Assembly: GCF_018709685.1 (NCBI RefSeq) | Contig: NZ_JABDHQ010000001.1 | Location: 1-64,000, forward strand | DNA length: 64,000 nucleotides | From: Akkermansia muciniphila | GTDB taxonomy: Bacteria; Verrucomicrobiota; Verrucomicrobiia; Verrucomicrobiales; Akkermansiaceae | Direction: 5' to 3' | Shown: one piece after another, positions 37,388-47,471 of the stretch | Layout: every line of letters begins with the position of its first letter | Position numbering within the stretch: position 1 is the stretch's first letter | Made by a program: the position numbers and the translations under genes | Notes under the pieces: model-generated | Told to the model about the DNA's origin: nothing | The model's input: the letters and a program-made list of their open reading frames with translations, nothing else | The model's database searches: none

Positions 37388-38493
37388 CAGGATGCGGAAC
37401 AGATGGCAAGACGGTGCAGAATCAGGCGCGGATCAAGCGAGGAAGACACCAGGGCCTTGTCTGCCTTCATGCATTCCTTCAGGGTTTGCTTCAACCGTTC
37501 GGTTTTGAATTTGGAGGCGTTCTGCGCCGCCAGGAAAAGCGGGTACGCATTGGGAGAGCCGTCTTTTTTCAGAGGAATCAGAGCGGCTGCATAGGAGGGC
37601 AGGGAAGAGATGCGGGCCGTAAATTCCTTGAAGTTGGTAGGCTTCAGGTTGAACGCGTCACATAAAAGCCTGGCGGCCAGCAGATTTCTCAGCGTTGGGA
37701 TGAACGCGGCGCGCATGATCGTGATAGCGTTTTCACCGCGTTCCAGTTGGAAGTCAATGAGGGAGATGGCCGCATCACTCTTTTTATTTTCCAGGGCGCG
37801 TGAAATTTCAAAAATAACGCCCGTGCGCGTCAGCGGAACCATGCGCTCCACATCCTCCGGCATCACGGTGCGCCTGTCCGCGCCCAGGTAGAGGTCCAGT
37901 TTTTCAATTTCGGAGATGATCTGGCGGGAAGATTCGCTGACGCGGTGAATGAACAACTCCAGGGCGGCGGAGTCAAAGCTCAGACCCCGTGCTCCAGCCT
38001 CCTTGTTGATCAGGGGCATCAGGCTGCCTTCCCAGCCGGCCTTGGTGATGTCCGGCTTGTTCAGTTCCTCCGCGGCGGCGGATTGGAGCAGGAATTTGTT
38101 AAAGGAACGGCGCTTGTCAAATTCAGAGGCGGAAATAAGCAGCAGGACGTCCGGTCCCAGGCCGCCTTCCAGCAAATGCCTGAGGGAATCAAGAGCGGCC
38201 TCCGTGGTGGAGGAGCGCCCCGTGACGGAATCCCCCAGAAAATTGCAGTTCTTCATCCAGACCACCTTGCGGCCCGGGAAGAAGGGAAGCGTGCGCAGGG
38301 CTTCCATGACCTGGCGCGTCACCTGGTCCGCTTCGTCGGAATCGCCGCAGGCCGCTTCCAGTATTTCATGGGAAAATTCATTCGTTCCTTCCGTCAGGGC
38401 GGTAAAGATGCCGGAAGCCTTTTCACGCACCATTCCTTCATCCGTTCCAAAAACGAGGTAAATGGCTGGTTGTTGTAAAGTGCTGGTGCCCAT
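37387..38493 (-). CDS. holA: DNA polymerase III delta subunit (clamp loader)
   Basis: HolA, 368 residues. The N-terminal AAA+-like region (AIYLVFGTDEGMVREKASGI) lacks the ATP-binding Walker A of the motor subunits, as normal for delta. The C-terminal collar domain contains NAITIMRAAFIPTLRNLLAARLL. It opens the DnaN clamp for loading. The start is ATG 38493; a GTG at 38523 is in-frame but less likely. It is coupled by a one-base overlap to mnmG, and it divides its strand from the divergent HtrA gene. Confidence 0.9.
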   Translation of the reverse strand: MGTSTLQQPAIYLVFGTDEGMVREKASGIFTALTEGTNEFSHEILEAACGDSDEADQVTRQVMEALRTLPFFPGRKVVWMKNCNFLGDSVTGRSSTTEAALDSLRHLLEGGLGPDVLLLISASEFDKRRSFNKFLLQSAAAEELNKPDITKAGWEGSLMPLINKEAGARGLSFDSAALELFIHRVSESSRQIISEIEKLDLYLGADRRTVMPEDVERMVPLTRTGVIFEISRALENKKSDAAISLIDFQLERGENAITIMRAAFIPTLRNLLAARLLCDAFNLKPTNFKEFTARISSLPSYAAALIPLKKDGSPNAYPLFLAAQNASKFKTERLKQTLKECMKADKALVSSSLDPRLILHRLAICSAS

Positions 38494-38702
38494 AAAACCG
38501 TACCCGTAGGTATCATAAAACACGCCTTGTTAAAAGACGTATTTGTCATTTGAAACTTTTTTCGTTTGAAGAAATTATGCTTAAATAGTATCAATAGGAG
38601 CGGAATGTCAAAAGATGGATGGAGTCTTCCACGCCCGTTTTCAGGCATTTCCCCGGTATTAAGGCGCAAACAGTTTGACCGTTGCTACGGCAAGGCATTT
38701 CC

Positions 38703-40205
38703 ATGAGATCAACCATATGGACACGGGCGTTACTTGTCATCATGATGACGGTTATGATGACCGTGGTCGCCGTTGCCTATTGGAGATGGAACAGCCGCGT
38801 AACGGAAAAGAACGTTTCCTTCCGGTCTGAGGTTTTTACCATGGCGCGGGAGTCCGAACTCAAGGAGGAGGACGTTCCCATCCTGCACCAGCTCAATGAA
38901 GAATATTCCCGTGTAGCCCGGCTGGTGGAGCGCGTGCTGGTCAGCATAGACACTACTGGGGTGGCCACCGTTCCACAGCCTTCCGAGGACGGGGATTCCA
39001 CGGTGGAGAAAAGGCTGGCGGTTCACGGCCTGGGTTCCGGCGTCATTGTCACTGAAGAAGGGCACATCATCACGGCCTACCATGTCATTCAGAACAAGCA
39101 TGCTCTGCGCGTCACGCTGAGCAACGGGAAAAGCGTTTCCGTGCGGCTGGTGGGGGTGGACCCGGAGCTGGACATCGCCGTGCTGCAGGTGGAAAACCCA
39201 ATGACCTTTACCCCTCTTCCGTTCGGCAACAGTGACGAGATTGCTCCCGGCATGATCGTTCTGGCCTGCGGCAACCCCTATGGTCTTGGAACGACGGTTT
39301 CCCGCGGCATCATCAGCGCCAGGGAGCGCAAGCTGGTGGATTCCGGCCTGGACCTGATCCAGACGGATGCCAGCATCTTCCCCGGCAATTCCGGCGGACC
39401 CCTCATCAACATCCGCGGTGAAGTCATCGGCATCAACAAATCGGTGCTTCCCAACGTGGAAAAGAACTACGCGGGCATCGGCTTCGCCATTCCCTCCAAT
39501 CTTGTGGTGCACACTTTTGAGCAGATTTGCAGGCATGGACGCCCCATGAGGGGATATCTGGGGCTGGACATTGTACGCAATACGCCGCCCCTCCGCAGTT
39601 TTCTGGACTATCATGAAGCCGGAGGCGCCGTGGTCAACATCGTGAAGCCCGGTTCTCCGGCGGAGCAGGCAGGTCTTCAAACGGGAGACGTGATGCTGAG
39701 CTTTAATGAAGTGCCCATCCAGACGGACAAGGATGTAAAGGACCGCATAGAAAATCTTTCCATAGGCGACAAATTCCGGCTGAAAATCTGGCGCAAGGGA
39801 CAAAAAATGAATGTCACCCTGAAGGTGGGGGACAGCATCCTGAAGAACGTCCCCTCTCCCTGGGAGGATTTCATGGAGGGAGTGGGCATGCACCTGCGTG
39901 AACTTACGGCGGAGGAGCAATCCATCGGCGCGCGGGGCCTGCTGGTCATCCAGGTGAATCCCAAGAAATCCGTGGGGCAGATTTTGCAGGCGGGAGACAT
40001 GGTCTTTGCCGTGAACCACGAGAGCGTCAGCACCATGGATGCGCTGGTCAGGGCCCTGAGGGAAGGGCCGGCCCTGCTCACCGTTTCCCGTGACGGACAG
40101 CAGTTCAACGTGAAGGTGGATGCCCGTCCGGTTTCCGAAAAGACGTTGCTGCCCCGCATCCCCACGGCAACAAGGAGCAGCGCCATCGTTCCGCGGGAAC
40201 TCTGA
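38703..40205 (+). CDS. HtrA/DegP-family serine protease with PDZ domains
   Basis: A 500-residue periplasmic or membrane-anchored protease. One N-terminal hydrophobic segment (about 7-26), a trypsin-like domain with triad His127 (AYHVIQ), Asp157 (ELDIAVL) and Ser230 (FPGNSGGPL), then two PDZ domains (about 280-370 and 390-475; GSPAEQAGLQTGDVML and KKSVGQILQAGDMVFAVN). It degrades or refolds misfolded envelope proteins. It is divergent from holA, with an AT-rich gap between. The start is ATG 38703 (MRSTIWTRALLVIM); an upstream TTG is rejected. Confidence 0.95.
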   Translation: MRSTIWTRALLVIMMTVMMTVVAVAYWRWNSRVTEKNVSFRSEVFTMARESELKEEDVPILHQLNEEYSRVARLVERVLVSIDTTGVATVPQPSEDGDSTVEKRLAVHGLGSGVIVTEEGHIITAYHVIQNKHALRVTLSNGKSVSVRLVGVDPELDIAVLQVENPMTFTPLPFGNSDEIAPGMIVLACGNPYGLGTTVSRGIISARERKLVDSGLDLIQTDASIFPGNSGGPLINIRGEVIGINKSVLPNVEKNYAGIGFAIPSNLVVHTFEQICRHGRPMRGYLGLDIVRNTPPLRSFLDYHEAGGAVVNIVKPGSPAEQAGLQTGDVMLSFNEVPIQTDKDVKDRIENLSIGDKFRLKIWRKGQKMNVTLKVGDSILKNVPSPWEDFMEGVGMHLRELTAEEQSIGARGLLVIQVNPKKSVGQILQAGDMVFAVNHESVSTMDALVRALREGPALLTVSRDGQQFNVKVDARPVSEKTLLPRIPTATRSSAIVPREL

Positions 40206-40275
40206 ATCCCGCCGGTCCCGCGTCTTCCGGAGCCTCCCGCGGGAAAGCGTTTTCCGGCATCATTCTTCCGCGGGC

Positions 40276-40303
40276 TTGACTGGCAGCCGGAAGCGCCTAT
40301 AAT
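40276..40303 (+). promoter_or_regulatory. Sigma-70-type promoter of ilvN
   Basis: -35 TTGACT (40276-40281) and -10 TATAAT (40298-40303) with a 16-base spacer, 26 bases before the ilvN start codon. It is the clearest promoter in the window. The leader is short and A-rich with no attenuator visible. Confidence 0.8.
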
Positions 40304-40328
40304 GCATCACCTTTAAGAAATTAAAATT

Positions 40329-40811
40329 ATGACTCGTCATACTATCTCCGTACTTGTTGAAAACAAATTTGGCGTGCTTGCCCGCATTGCCGGTTTGTTC
40401 AGTGGACGGGGCTACAATATTCATTCGTTGAACGTTGCCCCTAGCCAGGACCCGCGCTTTTCACGGATGACCATCGTCGTACGTGAAAAGGAAGACGTGC
40501 TTGACCAGATCATCAAACATCTGGAAAAACTCGTCAACACGGTGGAAGTTGTAGATTTCCGCAATACGGACAACGTGTACCGGGAGACGGTGCTGACCCG
40601 CATTGGCGTAGATTCCGCCACGCGGCATGAAGTCATTGAATTCTGCCAGATTCTGGGCGCGAACATTGTGGATGTCACGCGGGACGCCCTGACCATTGAA
40701 GTGACGGGCGGCGAACACAAGATTGACCGTTTCCTGTCCCTCATTGAGGATTACGATGTGCAGATGCTGACGCGCAGCGGACGCATCGCCCTTCCCAAAC
40801 CCCGGCAGTAA
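40329..40811 (+). CDS. ilvN: Acetolactate synthase small (regulatory) subunit
   Basis: IlvN/IlvH-type subunit of 160 residues. An N-terminal ACT domain (HTISVLVENKFGVLARIAGLFSGRGYNIHSLNV) binds branched-chain amino acids for feedback control of the large subunit IlvB. A C-terminal ALS-ss domain follows (EVIEFCQILGANIVDVTRDALTIEVTG). No ilvB is next to it, which is uncommon; the partner must lie elsewhere in the genome. It is followed by a strong terminator. Confidence 0.95.
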   Translation: MTRHTISVLVENKFGVLARIAGLFSGRGYNIHSLNVAPSQDPRFSRMTIVVREKEDVLDQIIKHLEKLVNTVEVVDFRNTDNVYRETVLTRIGVDSATRHEVIEFCQILGANIVDVTRDALTIEVTGGEHKIDRFLSLIEDYDVQMLTRSGRIALPKPRQ

Positions 40812-40836
40812 AGAAACCCTTTCCGGCTTTTCCATC

Positions 40837-40869
40837 AAACCCTGCAGGACGTTCTTGCAGGGTTTTTTT
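40837..40869 (+). terminator. Rho-independent terminator after ilvN
   Basis: AAACCCTGCA (40837-40846) pairs with TGCAGGGTTT (40856-40865) and is followed by a long T tract (to 40869). The next gene starts 13 bases later. Confidence 0.9.
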
Positions 40870-40881
40870 CTCCCCTCCATC

Positions 40882-43800
40882 ATGAACATTACTTATCCGG
40901 ACCTTCCCATTTCCCGCCGCCGGGATGACATTCTGGCGGCCATGCGGGAGCATCAGGTCATTGTGGTGGTGGGTGAGACCGGGTCCGGCAAGACCACCCA
41001 GCTTCCCAAGATGGCCATGGAGCTTGCCGGGGAGGCGCGGGGCAGGGTGGGGTGCACCCAGCCCCGGAGGCTGGCTGCGGCATCCGTTTCCCGCCGCGTG
41101 GCGGAAGAACTGGACTGCGAGCTGGGCGGCCTGGTGGGCTACCAGGTGCGCTTTGAGGAAAAAGCCGGGCCGGATACGCGCCTGAAGTTCATGACGGACG
41201 GCATTCTGCTGGCGGAAACGCAGCATGATCCGGACCTGCGCCAGTACCATACCCTGATTCTGGATGAAGCCCATGAACGAAGCCTCAACATTGATTTTCT
41301 GCTGGGCTACCTAAGGCTTCTGCTGGACAGGCGCAAGGACCTGCGGCTGGTCATCAGCTCCGCTACGCTGGATGCGGGGGGCTTTTCCGAATTCTTCGGC
41401 GGCGCGCCCATTATCCAGGTGGAGGGCCGTACTTACCCGGTGGACCTTCATTACCTGCCGCCTCTGCGTGACGATGAAGAACTTCCCGCCCATGTGGCGC
41501 GCGCCGTGGACTGGCTGGATACCCTGGACGACCGCGGGGACGTGCTCGTTTTCCTCCCCGGAGAGCGTGAAATACGTGAAGTGGCGGAAAAGCTGGAAGG
41601 CCGGAATTTAAGGAATACGCGTATCCTGCCGCTCTTTACCAGGCTGGGACTGGCGGACCAGCAGAGGATTTTTCATCCGGAACAGGGCTGCCGCCGCATC
41701 GTGCTGGCGACCAACGTGGCGGAAACATCCCTGACCATTCCCGGGATCATTTACGTCATTGATTCCGGGGTGGCGCGCGTCAGCCGGTACAGCCCGGCGC
41801 GCCAGGTGCAGCGGCTCCAGATAGAACCCGTCTCCAAAGCCAGCGCCCGCCAGCGCGCGGGCCGCTGCGGGCGCGTGTGCGAGGGCGTATGCATCCGCCT
41901 GTACAGTGAGGAGGACTGGGAGGACAGGCCGGACTTTACGGACCCGGAAATCAGGCGCAGCGCCCTGGCCGGGGCTCTTCTCAGGATGAAAGACCTCGGT
42001 CTTCCGGAAATGCCGGAATTTCCCCTTCCGGACCCTCCTTCCTCCAAACTGGTGACGGAAGGCTACCGCACCCTGCGGGAAATCGGCGCCCTGGACAAGG
42101 CCCGGCAGCTCACGCCCATGGGGCGGAAGCTGGCGCGCCTGCCCATTGACCCGCGCCTGGGCCGCATGCTGCTGGAAGCGCAGCATGAACAGGCCCTCCC
42201 TGAAATGCTGGTGATTGTGGCCGGGCTGGGGATTATGGACCCGCGGGAACGCCCGGCGGACGCCGCGCAGAAGGCGGACCAGGCCCACGCCCAGTGGAAG
42301 GATGAAGACAGCGATTTCCTGTCCCTGCTCAAGCTCTGGAAGGCCGCATGGGAATTCAGGGAAGGGCGCCGCTGGCGCAAAAACCAGCTCCGGAAATGGT
42401 GCGGGAAAAACTTCCTTAACTTCAACCGCATGATGGAATGGTTCAACCTGTGGGAAGACCTTTCCCGCCTGGTCCGGGAAACCCTGAAATGCAAGATTCC
42501 TCCCCTGGAGGCGGAAACGGAGCGCCAGGCGTCCTTTGCCATGATTCACCGGAGCATCCTGGCTGGCGTCCCCAGACAGTTCGGGCTCTGGGATGCGGAC
42601 AACCGTGAATACCGCGGCGCCGGGGGGCGTTCCTTCGGCATCTTTCCCGGTTCCGGCCTGTTCCGCCGCAAAAAGCGCAGTGAATGGGTGATGGGCGTGG
42701 AGCTGGTGGACACCACGCGCCTGTGGATGCGCCGCGCCGCCCGGCTGGAGCCGGAATGGGTGGAGCAGGTGGCTCCCCACTTGTGTGAATCCCATTATTC
42801 CGGAGCCAGGTGGGACAAGGAGCAGGGAGCGGTTTACGCCGTGGAGCGCGTGGTGTGCGGCGGCCTGCGCATCATTGACAACAGGCGCGTGCACTATGGA
42901 CGCATCAATCCGGCCCATGCGCGGGAAATCATGATCCGGGAAGGGCTGCTGGGCGGCGGCTTCCGCACCAGGCCCGGCTGCATCACCCATCTGGAAACGC
43001 TCCGGGAGGAGGTGCGGCAGATAGAACTGAAGCTGCGCCGCCCGGACCAGGTCTGGTGCGAGGAAGGCGTTTATGAATTCTTTGACAGGCTCATTCCGCA
43101 GGACTGCTGCACGGCCAAGGCCTTTCTGCGCTGGGCCGGCAGTGTGGAGAAAAAAGATCCGGACGCCCTGCATGTTCCGCCGCAGGAGGCCATGTATGAC
43201 TTCTGGGGCAGGGACCTGCTGGACGGCTTCCCGGATGAAATGATGTGTGCCGGGGCAGAGTATGCCGTGTATTACCAGAATGATCCCGGAGCGGAAGATG
43301 ACGGCGTGACGCTGGGCGTTCACATTGACCAGTTGCCGGACGTGCCTGAATGGCTGCCGGAATGGGGCGTGCCGGGCCATCTGGCCCAGCGGGCGGAGTG
43401 CCTGCTGCGCACCCTTCCCAAGGACTTGCGCGTCTTCCTCCAGCCCATCAGCCAGAAGGCCGCCTATTTTGCAGAACTCCGTCATGGCCTGGAGCCGGAC
43501 GGTCCGCTGGCGCAGAAGCTGGCGGAATTCGTGGAAGCGGAAACCGGGCGATTCTGCGCTCCCTCCTTCTTTGACATGAACCGCATCCCTGCGGAGCTGG
43601 TGACGAAAATCTGGGTGTGCGATGACGAAGGCGAAGAGCTTGCCATGGGTACGGACGTTGCGGAGCTGAACGGGCGGCTGGGCAAAAAGCTTTCCCGCCG
43701 GTTCCGGGAAACGGCGGCGGACATCGTCTCCGTTACGGGCATGAAGGAATGGACCTGCGGAGATTTGGAAAGCACGGTAGATGTGGCGGGCAGGCCGGGC

Positions 43801-44571
43801 TACGTGGCCCTGGTGGATGAAGGCGCGTCCGTAGGCGTCCGCGTTTTTGAGGATGAATTGCGCGCGGCGGAATCCCACCGGGGAGGGTGCCTGCGCTTCA
43901 TGCGCCTGCGCCAGGCGGACCAGCTCAACCACCTCCGCAAAAAATTCCCGCTGAAGCTGGAAGGGAAACTCTCCCTGCACATGCTGGGCCGGGACCCGTC
44001 CACCAATCCGGACGACCTGGTAGACGTCTCCGCGGAGCTTGCCATGGGCCGCCCCCTTCCGCGCACGGCGGCCCAATTCGCCGCTGCGGAAATGAGCCTG
44101 CGCCAGAACCTTTTTGACGCCGCGCACAGCGTAGCGGACGTATGGGAATTGGTAGCGGCCACGGAACATGCCGCCAGGGACTTTATGGCCGCGCAGCAGG
44201 GCGTGCGCCATACGGAACGCATCACGGCTGACCTCCGTCGCCAGCTTGACTGGCTGCTCCGCTCCCGCTTCCTGTGGGCGCATGGAGCGGAACATCTGCC
44301 GGACCTGAAACGGTACATGCAGGGCATCGCGGAACGCATCAGGCGCATCGGCCAGCAGCCTCTGGCCAAAGAGCTGGAACGCCTGGACCTCTTTGAACGC
44401 GTGTACCTTCCCTGGCATCAGAACCTGCCGGAACATAACGGCGACCCGCGCTGGACGCAGTACGGCTATTCGCTGGAAGAATACCGTCTGGCCGTCTTCG
44501 CCCCCGCCATCTCCGTCAAGGGGCGCATCTCTGAAAAGCGCCTGATGAGCGCTTTTGAAGAGCTGTCCTGA
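40882..44571 (+). CDS. hrpA: ATP-dependent RNA helicase, HrpA type (DEAH box)
   Basis: A 1229-residue DEAH-box helicase. N-terminal RecA domain: Walker A GETGSGKTTQ and DEAH (DEAHERS), SSATLD. Second RecA domain: TNVAETSLTIPGI and QRAGRCGR. The C-terminal winged-helix, ratchet, OB-fold and extended regions (DUF3418-type) match HrpA, a factor involved in mRNA and ribosome processing. The start is ATG 40882 (MNITYPDLPISRRRDDIL), just past a terminator; no promoter was singled out between. It converges on trkA with a 33-base gap. Confidence 0.95.
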   Translation: MNITYPDLPISRRRDDILAAMREHQVIVVVGETGSGKTTQLPKMAMELAGEARGRVGCTQPRRLAAASVSRRVAEELDCELGGLVGYQVRFEEKAGPDTRLKFMTDGILLAETQHDPDLRQYHTLILDEAHERSLNIDFLLGYLRLLLDRRKDLRLVISSATLDAGGFSEFFGGAPIIQVEGRTYPVDLHYLPPLRDDEELPAHVARAVDWLDTLDDRGDVLVFLPGEREIREVAEKLEGRNLRNTRILPLFTRLGLADQQRIFHPEQGCRRIVLATNVAETSLTIPGIIYVIDSGVARVSRYSPARQVQRLQIEPVSKASARQRAGRCGRVCEGVCIRLYSEEDWEDRPDFTDPEIRRSALAGALLRMKDLGLPEMPEFPLPDPPSSKLVTEGYRTLREIGALDKARQLTPMGRKLARLPIDPRLGRMLLEAQHEQALPEMLVIVAGLGIMDPRERPADAAQKADQAHAQWKDEDSDFLSLLKLWKAAWEFREGRRWRKNQLRKWCGKNFLNFNRMMEWFNLWEDLSRLVRETLKCKIPPLEAETERQASFAMIHRSILAGVPRQFGLWDADNREYRGAGGRSFGIFPGSGLFRRKKRSEWVMGVELVDTTRLWMRRAARLEPEWVEQVAPHLCESHYSGARWDKEQGAVYAVERVVCGGLRIIDNRRVHYGRINPAHAREIMIREGLLGGGFRTRPGCITHLETLREEVRQIELKLRRPDQVWCEEGVYEFFDRLIPQDCCTAKAFLRWAGSVEKKDPDALHVPPQEAMYDFWGRDLLDGFPDEMMCAGAEYAVYYQNDPGAEDDGVTLGVHIDQLPDVPEWLPEWGVPGHLAQRAECLLRTLPKDLRVFLQPISQKAAYFAELRHGLEPDGPLAQKLAEFVEAETGRFCAPSFFDMNRIPAELVTKIWVCDDEGEELAMGTDVAELNGRLGKKLSRRFRETAADIVSVTGMKEWTCGDLESTVDVAGRPGYVALVDEGASVGVRVFEDELRAAESHRGGCLRFMRLRQADQLNHLRKKFPLKLEGKLSLHMLGRDPSTNPDDLVDVSAELAMGRPLPRTAAQFAAAEMSLRQNLFDAAHSVADVWELVAATEHAARDFMAAQQGVRHTERITADLRRQLDWLLRSRFLWAHGAEHLPDLKRYMQGIAERIRRIGQQPLAKELERLDLFERVYLPWHQNLPEHNGDPRWTQYGYSLEEYRLAVFAPAISVKGRISEKRLMSAFEELS

Positions 44572-44604
44572 AAACCGGGGTCCCGGAATAGTACTGGTCC
44601 GGGT

Positions 44605-45309
44605 TTACAGCCCCTTGGAGAGCTGGGCGAATTCAATCAGGTTTGTTTCCTTGCCGAACAGGATCAGGATGTCGTGGTCTTCAAAGACGAGGTCCGGAGA
44701 AGGGGTGCCGATGACGGGAATGCGCGGGATGGAAAGAATTTCCCGGCGCCCCTGCGGGGTCTGGGCTTCTCCGCGGCGGATGGTGAGCAGGTTGAGGTGG
44801 TGCTCCGTGCGCAGGCCCACATCCCGGAGCCGCTTGCCCACCCAGATGCGCGGCACGGCTATTTCCACAATGCTGTGGTTTTCATCCATGGGGGAGACCC
44901 GCAGGAATTCCGGGGATTCCAGCTGGCTGGCGAGCTGCTTGGAAGCCACGCGGGACAGGTTGATGAGCGCGTACACGTTCATCTGGCTGAGGATGTGCTC
45001 GTGCACCGGGCTCATCACGCGGGCGTAGATATAGCGCACGCCCATTTTCTGGAGGTGCGTGACGACGAGAAGGTTTTCTTCAAAGCTGTCCCCGATGGCG
45101 ACGATGACGGCGGACTGGTCGTCCAGCTCCAGTTCCCGCAGGGCAGCCGGATTGGTGTAATCCGTCACCACGGCATAAGTCACCAGGTCCTTGATCTGCT
45201 CCAGTTCTTCATCCGTGGAAGCCACGGCCACTACTTCAATATTGCGGGCGGAGAGCTCCGTGCAGAGCTCCTGCCCAAACTGGCCCAGGCCGATAACGGT
45301 ATATCTCAT
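44605..45309 (-). CDS. TrkA/KtrA-type potassium uptake regulatory subunit
   Basis: A 234-residue RCK protein. The N-terminal Rossmann domain has YTVIGLGQFGQELCTEL (nucleotide-binding GxGxxG) and an RCK_C domain (about 140-220). It binds NAD(H)/ATP and gates the membrane subunit encoded just upstream (the gene order is trkH then trkA, 10 bases apart). It acts in the cytoplasm on the membrane. Confidence 0.94.
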   Translation of the reverse strand: MRYTVIGLGQFGQELCTELSARNIEVVAVASTDEELEQIKDLVTYAVVTDYTNPAALRELELDDQSAVIVAIGDSFEENLLVVTHLQKMGVRYIYARVMSPVHEHILSQMNVYALINLSRVASKQLASQLESPEFLRVSPMDENHSIVEIAVPRIWVGKRLRDVGLRTEHHLNLLTIRRGEAQTPQGRREILSIPRIPVIGTPSPDLVFEDHDILILFGKETNLIEFAQLSKGL

Positions 45310-45319
45310 AACGGTATGT

Positions 45320-47068
45320 TCAGGTTAACGGGATTTTGACGGATGGATAGCGGTAATGCCGCGGGGTGGGGGTGCCGGCCAGGGCGATGAGGAAGGCGAA
45401 AAGCCCCACGCGGCCGGCGAGCATGTTGATGATGAGAAGATATTTGGAAGGGTCGCTCAGATTGGGCGTGATTCCCCGTGACACGCCTACCGTAGCAAAA
45501 GCGCTGCAGTTTTCAAAGAAGATATCCAGTGAGCTCATGGCGGGCTCCAGGCTGCAAATAAGAATGGTGAAGCAGCCGATCCAGGCGCAGGAGACCACCA
45601 CCGTGATCACGCACCGCGCCACGGTACGCTGCTCAATGCGGCGGTGGAAGAATTCCACATGGTCCCGGCCGCGGAGGATGCGCAGGATTTCCGCGCCTGC
45701 AATGGCGCAGGTGGTGGTTCTCATGCCGCCTGCCGTGCCGCCGGGGCTGCCGCCTACCACCATCAGGCCGCACATGATGAGGCTGGCCGCGGGCAGGTAG
45801 CGGCTGTAATCACTGATATTGAATCCCGCCGTACGGGCCGTGACGCTGTCAAAAAGGCAGCTCCAGAGATGCTGGCCCAGCGGTTCCGAAGTGTGGGGAG
45901 CGGACACCGCGAAGATGGACAGGGCGCCCCCCGCCAGCAGAATGCCCGTGGCGATCATCACCAGTTTGAAATACGGGGTCCACTGCATGCGCAGGCGGCG
46001 GTGCTTGGCCAGAAAGCGGTTGACCAGGCGGGAGTTGATTTCCTTGTAAATGCCGAATCCCAGGCCGCCGCATACGATCAGCGCCATGATGACGGCCTGA
46101 CCGCTGTAGCACAGGCGGATGCCCGGCTCCATCAGATTCATCGGGAACGTGGAAAAGCCCGCGTTGCAGAAGGCGGAAACGGAATGGAAGAGGGAATGCC
46201 ACCACAGGGGCTCTCCCATCAGGTTGATGTCCTTCCCTTCCCAGGAAAAGTACAGGAGGACGGCGCCGCACAGTTCAATGAACAGCGTGCTGACTACAAT
46301 GGTGGTGATGAAGGAGACCACGGACCCCAGGTTGCCTTCGTCCAGCAGGTCCGTCAGCAGCACGCGGTCACGCAGGGAAAAACCCTGGCCCGCCACCATG
46401 GCCACGAAGTAGGCGAACGTCATGATGCCGAAGCCGCCGATCTGGATCAGGGCAAGCGTGAACATTTCCCCCAGCGGGGTGAAGGTACTGGCGAAGTCCA
46501 CGGCGTTCAGCCCGGTGACGCACACGGCGCTGGTGCTGGTGAACAGGGCGTCCGTAAAGCTCAGCGTGATGCCCGGATATGTGGAATTGGGGAGCAGGAG
46601 AAGTCCGGTGCCAGCCAGGATGACCACTCCCAGGGAGGTCACGAACTGCATGGCGGGAGCCATCAGCGGGCGTCCTTTTTTCTGCTTGCCCAGCAGCCAT
46701 TCAAAAATCCTGGTCAGGGACATCAGCGTGGGGATGGCGATCAGCCCGGCCGTAATCACCAGGCGGGAAAGCTCCGTAAACCTCATGTAACTGTCCTCCT
46801 GCTGCTCCCTGGCGATCAGAAGGAAGATCAGCAGGCAGCAGATAATCTGGAAAATAAGAAGCCTCAGGGAAGGGCGGTTGATCTCCTTCCGGAAATAGGA
46901 GCCCAGCACGCCCGCCAGGTGGCCCAGCGTGGCCACGGCCGCAATCAGGCGCGACCACTCATGCTCCGCATGCGTCAGGGGCCACCCCAGCTCCCAGATG
47001 ACCGCCCCCAGAAGGATGGCAATGCAGATAGCTGCAAGTTTGGTAAATCCCGAGCGTGTGGTTGTCAT
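45320..47068 (-). CDS. TrkH/KtrB-family potassium transporter
   Basis: A 582-residue membrane protein with about ten to twelve spans and the four pore loops of the TrkH family, for example STSAVCVTGLNAVD, HSVSAFCNAGFSTFP, DSVTARTAGFN and FFENCSAFATVGVSRGI. It moves K+ (or Na+ with K+) into the cell. It has an N-terminal extension of three extra hydrophobic segments (about 15-90) compared with KtrB. It shares an operon with the RCK gene. Together with the Kdp locus it gives the cell both low- and high-affinity uptake. Confidence 0.95.
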   Translation of the reverse strand: MTTTRSGFTKLAAICIAILLGAVIWELGWPLTHAEHEWSRLIAAVATLGHLAGVLGSYFRKEINRPSLRLLIFQIICCLLIFLLIAREQQEDSYMRFTELSRLVITAGLIAIPTLMSLTRIFEWLLGKQKKGRPLMAPAMQFVTSLGVVILAGTGLLLLPNSTYPGITLSFTDALFTSTSAVCVTGLNAVDFASTFTPLGEMFTLALIQIGGFGIMTFAYFVAMVAGQGFSLRDRVLLTDLLDEGNLGSVVSFITTIVVSTLFIELCGAVLLYFSWEGKDINLMGEPLWWHSLFHSVSAFCNAGFSTFPMNLMEPGIRLCYSGQAVIMALIVCGGLGFGIYKEINSRLVNRFLAKHRRLRMQWTPYFKLVMIATGILLAGGALSIFAVSAPHTSEPLGQHLWSCLFDSVTARTAGFNISDYSRYLPAASLIMCGLMVVGGSPGGTAGGMRTTTCAIAGAEILRILRGRDHVEFFHRRIEQRTVARCVITVVVSCAWIGCFTILICSLEPAMSSLDIFFENCSAFATVGVSRGITPNLSDPSKYLLIINMLAGRVGLFAFLIALAGTPTPRHYRYPSVKIPLT

Positions 47069-47471
47069 GGGTGGAGATGCCTTGCGCGGAGTCTACCACC
47101 TGGATATGGAAAGAAAAGCTATTAAGCCGTTTGCTCTCTTCGCCCGGTTTCCTCCGGTTATTCCGGGGCTCGTACTGATGGTCCGGTTCCCCGTAAGCTG
47201 GCGGCAGTGGCATGGACGTAGATGAAAGCCAGGGGGAAGATACATCCAGGCTTGTTTTTCATGCCATTGGCGGAATTGAGCGTTCATGCCCACGATTATG
47301 CATACCATTATTTGTTGAATTTCAGGGATGCGTTTAAAAATCAAAGGCAATGTCAATAAGAGTCAATCCCGGAGCGCGGAGCGGGAAGACGGAAACTTTT
47401 AATGAATGCTTTCCGGAGAAAAGGCATATTTTAAGCTTTTTCTTTTCCGGACGGGATGGCTTTATAGGGGC
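47069..47471. other. 403-base gap between trkH and hisF
   Basis: No convincing gene. It holds the promoters of both divergent genes. Sequence near 47330-47420 is AT-rich. No riboswitch or operator could be assigned. Confidence 0.4.

Noticed and set aside
47093-47356. Minus-strand frame of 87 codons upstream of trkH
   Set aside because: No recognisable protein features; lies in the presumed promoter region.
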